NCBI GenBank assembly: GCA_038233815.1
Contig: JBBSVE010000004.1
Span: forward strand, 1-45,353
Source: JBBSVE01 sp038233815
GTDB taxonomy: Bacteria; Pseudomonadota; Alphaproteobacteria; Rhodobacterales; Rhodobacteraceae
DNA length: 45,353 nt
Direction of reading: 5' to 3'
The translations under genes were made by a program, and so were the position numbers. Below, piece by piece: positions 43,606 to 45,353 of this stretch (position 1 is the stretch's first letter; each line of letters begins with the position of its first letter). The notes under the pieces are model-generated. The model worked only from the letters and a program-made list of their open reading frames with translations, had not been told where the DNA came from and ran no database searches.

Positions 43606-44585
43606 GCGTCATGGTCCTTCGTGAGAGCGGAAAGCGTCGCGATCAGCGTGCGACGCAGCAGCGGCGACTTGAAGGCATTTCCGTCATGCACCTCGGCCCC
43701 GGAAAGGAGGATGTCCGCCGCCGCCTCGAATGTGGCGCGGACGGGGGGCTCGCCGACCAGTTCCGCCTCCACGCCCGGGTTGCGCCACGGGCGGGGTGCG
43801 ACGCCGCCGAACGCCAGTGCGGCTTCGGCGATATGACCGTCCTCGACGCGGATGCGCGCCGCGACAGACACCAGCGCGAAGGCGTAGGAGGCGCGGTCTC
43901 GCACCTTGCGATAAGTCTGGCGGCCATGCCCCGGCGCGGGCAGGATCACCGCCGTGATGATATCGCCGGGGGCGAGCACGGTTTCCCGCTCGGGGTGATC
44001 CTCGGGCAGGCAATAGAGGTCGGCGAGCGGCAGGCCCCGCGTGGCGCCATCGGTGCCCGTCACCTCCACCGTGGCGTCAAGCATAGCCATCGCGACAGCC
44101 ATATCGCTCGGGTGCGTCGCGATACAGTGGTCGGACGCGCCGAAGATCGCATGCAACCGCGTGACGCCACCCAAGGCGGCGCAACCTGACCCCGGCGCCC
44201 GCTTGTTGCAGGCCATCGCGGTGTCGGTGAAATAATAGCACCGTGTGCGCTGGAGGAGGTTGCCCCCGGTCGTGGCCTTGTTGCGCAATGGCCCGCTCGC
44301 CCCGGACAGGAGCGCCATGGCGAGTGCAGGATAGTCCCGCCGCACCCGCGCGTCGGCAGCCAGATCGGAGTTGGTGACGAGGGCGCCGATCCGCAGCCCG
44401 CCCTCCTGCGGCTCGATCCCCGCGAGGTCGAGCCGGGTGATGTCGACGACCGAGGGCGGGGTCATCACCTCCAGCTTCATCAGGTCCAGCAGATTGGTCC
44501 CGCCCGCGATGATCGTGCCGCCGCTTTTCGCCAGCGTCGTGGCTTCGGCCAGATCGCCGGCCCGGTGATACGCGAACGGGGTCAT
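43602..44585 (-). CDS. paoB: Aldehyde oxidoreductase FAD-binding subunit with extra 4Fe-4S site (PaoB type)
   Basis: 327 aa. FAD-binding domain of the CO-dehydrogenase/xanthine-oxidase type (GGTIIAGGTNLLDLMKLEV, ATTGGNLLQRTRC). Four cysteines, Cys116, Cys126, Cys135 (CNKRAPGSGC) and Cys154, match the additional 4Fe-4S loop that marks PaoB-like subunits. It passes electrons from the Fe-S subunit to the acceptor. Both ends overlap neighbours by ATGA, so all three subunits are coupled. Confidence 0.9.
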   Translation of the reverse strand: MTPFAYHRAGDLAEATTLAKSGGTIIAGGTNLLDLMKLEVMTPPSVVDITRLDLAGIEPQEGGLRIGALVTNSDLAADARVRRDYPALAMALLSGASGPLRNKATTGGNLLQRTRCYYFTDTAMACNKRAPGSGCAALGGVTRLHAIFGASDHCIATHPSDMAVAMAMLDATVEVTGTDGATRGLPLADLYCLPEDHPERETVLAPGDIITAVILPAPGHGRQTYRKVRDRASYAFALVSVAARIRVEDGHIAEAALAFGGVAPRPWRNPGVEAELVGEPPVRATFEAAADILLSGAEVHDGNAFKSPLLRRTLIATLSALTKDHDA

Positions 44586-45103
44586 TCCGCGGCCTCCTGC
44601 ATTGCGGCGTCAGCCACGTCGCGGATCGCATCCACAATATTGGGATAGGCGGCGCAGCGGCAGAGGTTGCCGCTCATCCGCTCCGAGATCTCGGCGTCGG
44701 TGAGGGACACGCCTGCGGTCAGGTCGTCCGTGATATTGCTGGGCCAGCCGGCGCGTACCTCCTCCAACATCGCGGTGGCGGAGCAGATCTGGCCCGGGGT
44801 GCAATAGCCACACTGGAACCCGTCGTGGCGCACGAAGGCCGCCTGCAGGGGCGAGAGGTGGCCGGGCGTTCCGATCCCCTCGATCGTGGTGATCTCGTCG
44901 CCGTCATGCATGCAGGCAAGCGTCAGGCACGAATTGATCCGTCGCCCGTTGACGATCACGGTGCAGGATCCGCACTGGCCGTGATCGCAGCCCTTCTTGG
45001 TGCCAGTCAGACCGAGATGGTTTCTGAGCGCGTCGAGAAGGCTGGTCCGGCTGTCGGCGTCGAGCCGGTGATCCTCGCCGTTGATGGTGAGCGTGGTCTG
45101 CAT
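44582..45103 (-). CDS. paoA: Aldehyde oxidoreductase 2Fe-2S subunit (PaoA type, no Tat signal)
   Basis: 173 aa. Two 2Fe-2S sites: plant-type Cys39/44/47/59 (GCDHGQCGSC) and Cys98/101/148/150 (CGYC...CRC). Unlike E. coli PaoA, which has a Tat leader and acts in the periplasm, this protein starts directly at the ferredoxin fold (MQTTLTING), so the complex is probably cytoplasmic. ATG at 45103 with GGAGG 5 bp upstream. First gene of paoABC. Confidence 0.9.
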   Translation of the reverse strand: MQTTLTINGEDHRLDADSRTSLLDALRNHLGLTGTKKGCDHGQCGSCTVIVNGRRINSCLTLACMHDGDEITTIEGIGTPGHLSPLQAAFVRHDGFQCGYCTPGQICSATAMLEEVRAGWPSNITDDLTAGVSLTDAEISERMSGNLCRCAAYPNIVDAIRDVADAAMQEAAE

Positions 45104-45116
45104 CTGGCCTCCGGCG

Positions 45117-45131
45117 GTTCTGCGTGGGTTC
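45117..45131 (-). promoter_or_regulatory. GTTC-N7-GTTC motif upstream of paoA, LexA-like
   Basis: gttc (45117-45120), seven bases, gttc (45128-45131), 14-28 bp before the paoA ATG. It has the LexA direct-repeat form, but SOS control of an aldehyde oxidoreductase is not expected and chance occurrence is plausible. Confidence 0.3.
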
Positions 45132-45145
45132 GGGGTTTCCGTCCC

Positions 45146-45170
45146 AACGTCAGGCGCGGGATGCGGTTCC
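45146..45170 (-). promoter_or_regulatory. EcfG-type promoter for paoABC
   Basis: Minus strand: GGAAC (45170-45166), 16-bp spacer, CGTT (45149-45146), exact consensus, 42 bp before the ATG at 45103. It lies between the transposon end and paoA, so the insertion would leave this promoter intact. Confidence 0.68.
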
Positions 45171-45213
45171 GCGCCGCGGCGTTCTGCCCGTCGGGCGATC
45201 CGCGGAACGCGGC

Positions 45214-45353
45214 GGGACTGTCAGATATTTTGTGTGCGAGGCCGGTTCTCGTCATTGGCTGACGAACCTCTCGCCGAACATGACGGCGAATTGGGTCTTG
45301 GCCTCGGTCCATTCGCGGGGCGGGGGTTTCCAGTCCTGCGCCGCGCGGTTGAG
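45214..45353 (-). mobile_element. End of an IS256/Mutator-type insertion sequence (rest off window)
   Basis: Begins with gggactgtcagatattttgt (45214-45233), which has the form of an IS256-type terminal repeat, followed inward by a transposase C-terminus. The other end and any target duplication lie outside the window, so the exact boundary is inferred. Confidence 0.5.
45252..45353 (-). CDS. C-terminal fragment of an IS256/Mutator-family transposase
   Basis: 33 codons ending at TGA (45254-45252), open to the right edge. The residues DWKPPPREWTEAKTQFAVMF and the ending GERFVSQ resemble the C-terminal tail of Mutator-type transposases (W-x-P-x3-W-x2-A-x3-FA-x3-F-x-xRF). The catalytic domain is outside the window, so the family call rests on this tail and the adjacent repeat-like end. 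Confidence 0.55.
   Translation of the reverse strand, partial: LNRAAQDWKPPPREWTEAKTQFAVMFGERFVSQ

Noticed and set aside
45166..45208. 8-bp inverted repeat upstream of paoA as an operator
   Set aside because: The 27-bp gap and overlap with the EcfG -35 make it unremarkable in GC-rich DNA.

Overview
The window is high-GC DNA with tightly packed, often overlapping genes (TGATG, ATGA and GTGA junctions). The gene content points to an alphaproteobacterium, most likely Rhodobacterales: an RTX/Hint giant protein, Fds-type NAD-linked formate dehydrogenase, a hut pathway using HutF, a radical-SAM/UdgX pair, candidate GTTC-N7-GTTC LexA boxes and GGAAC-N16/17-CGTT (EcfG-type) promoters. I see no rRNA, tRNA or CRISPR array.

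Layout. 1-2967 (-): the 5' part of a gene for an RTX-repeat protein that runs off the left edge. It carries a VHL-beta-like insert and a C-terminal Hint domain. 3146-7575 (-): fused FdsGB plus FdsA, a cytoplasmic NAD+-dependent formate dehydrogenase. 7722-7964 (+): a TusA-like sulfur carrier. 7978-19804 (-): an almost gapless nine-gene block, transcribed hutI-hutH-hutU-thiolase-hydratase/dehydrogenase-fdhD-mobA-mobB-moeA fusion. hutF (+) diverges from it, and hutD converges on hutF. Histidine breakdown through HutF ends (via HutG, not in the window) in formate, which FDH would oxidise. fdhD, mobA, mobB and moeA mature the molybdenum cofactor of that FDH.

21790-23536 (-): a metallophosphoesterase and a diacylglycerol-kinase-like lipid kinase. 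23718-27962 (+): a complete CUT1-type ABC importer. 27999-30664 (-): a DNA-repair-like cassette made of a radical SAM protein and a DUF4130-UdgX fusion, with a perfect LexA-type box at its start. 30838-32423 (+): an SDR and an alpha/beta hydrolase.

32474-41343 looks like a general-stress island. It holds two tiny membrane proteins flanking a 4-TM protein, a PRC-barrel protein, a hybrid histidine kinase, treZ-treY for trehalose synthesis, and dps. 41410-45103 (-): a PaoABC-type molybdenum aldehyde oxidoreductase. 45252-45353 (-): the tail of an IS256/Mutator-like transposase.

The most striking signal is regulatory. Six exact GGAAC-N16/17-CGTT motifs lie correctly oriented upstream of the lipid kinase operon, the tiny-protein operon, the PRC gene, the hybrid kinase, dps and paoABC. 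This suggests a dispersed EcfG general-stress regulon. All calls come from reading the sequence; no database search was run.
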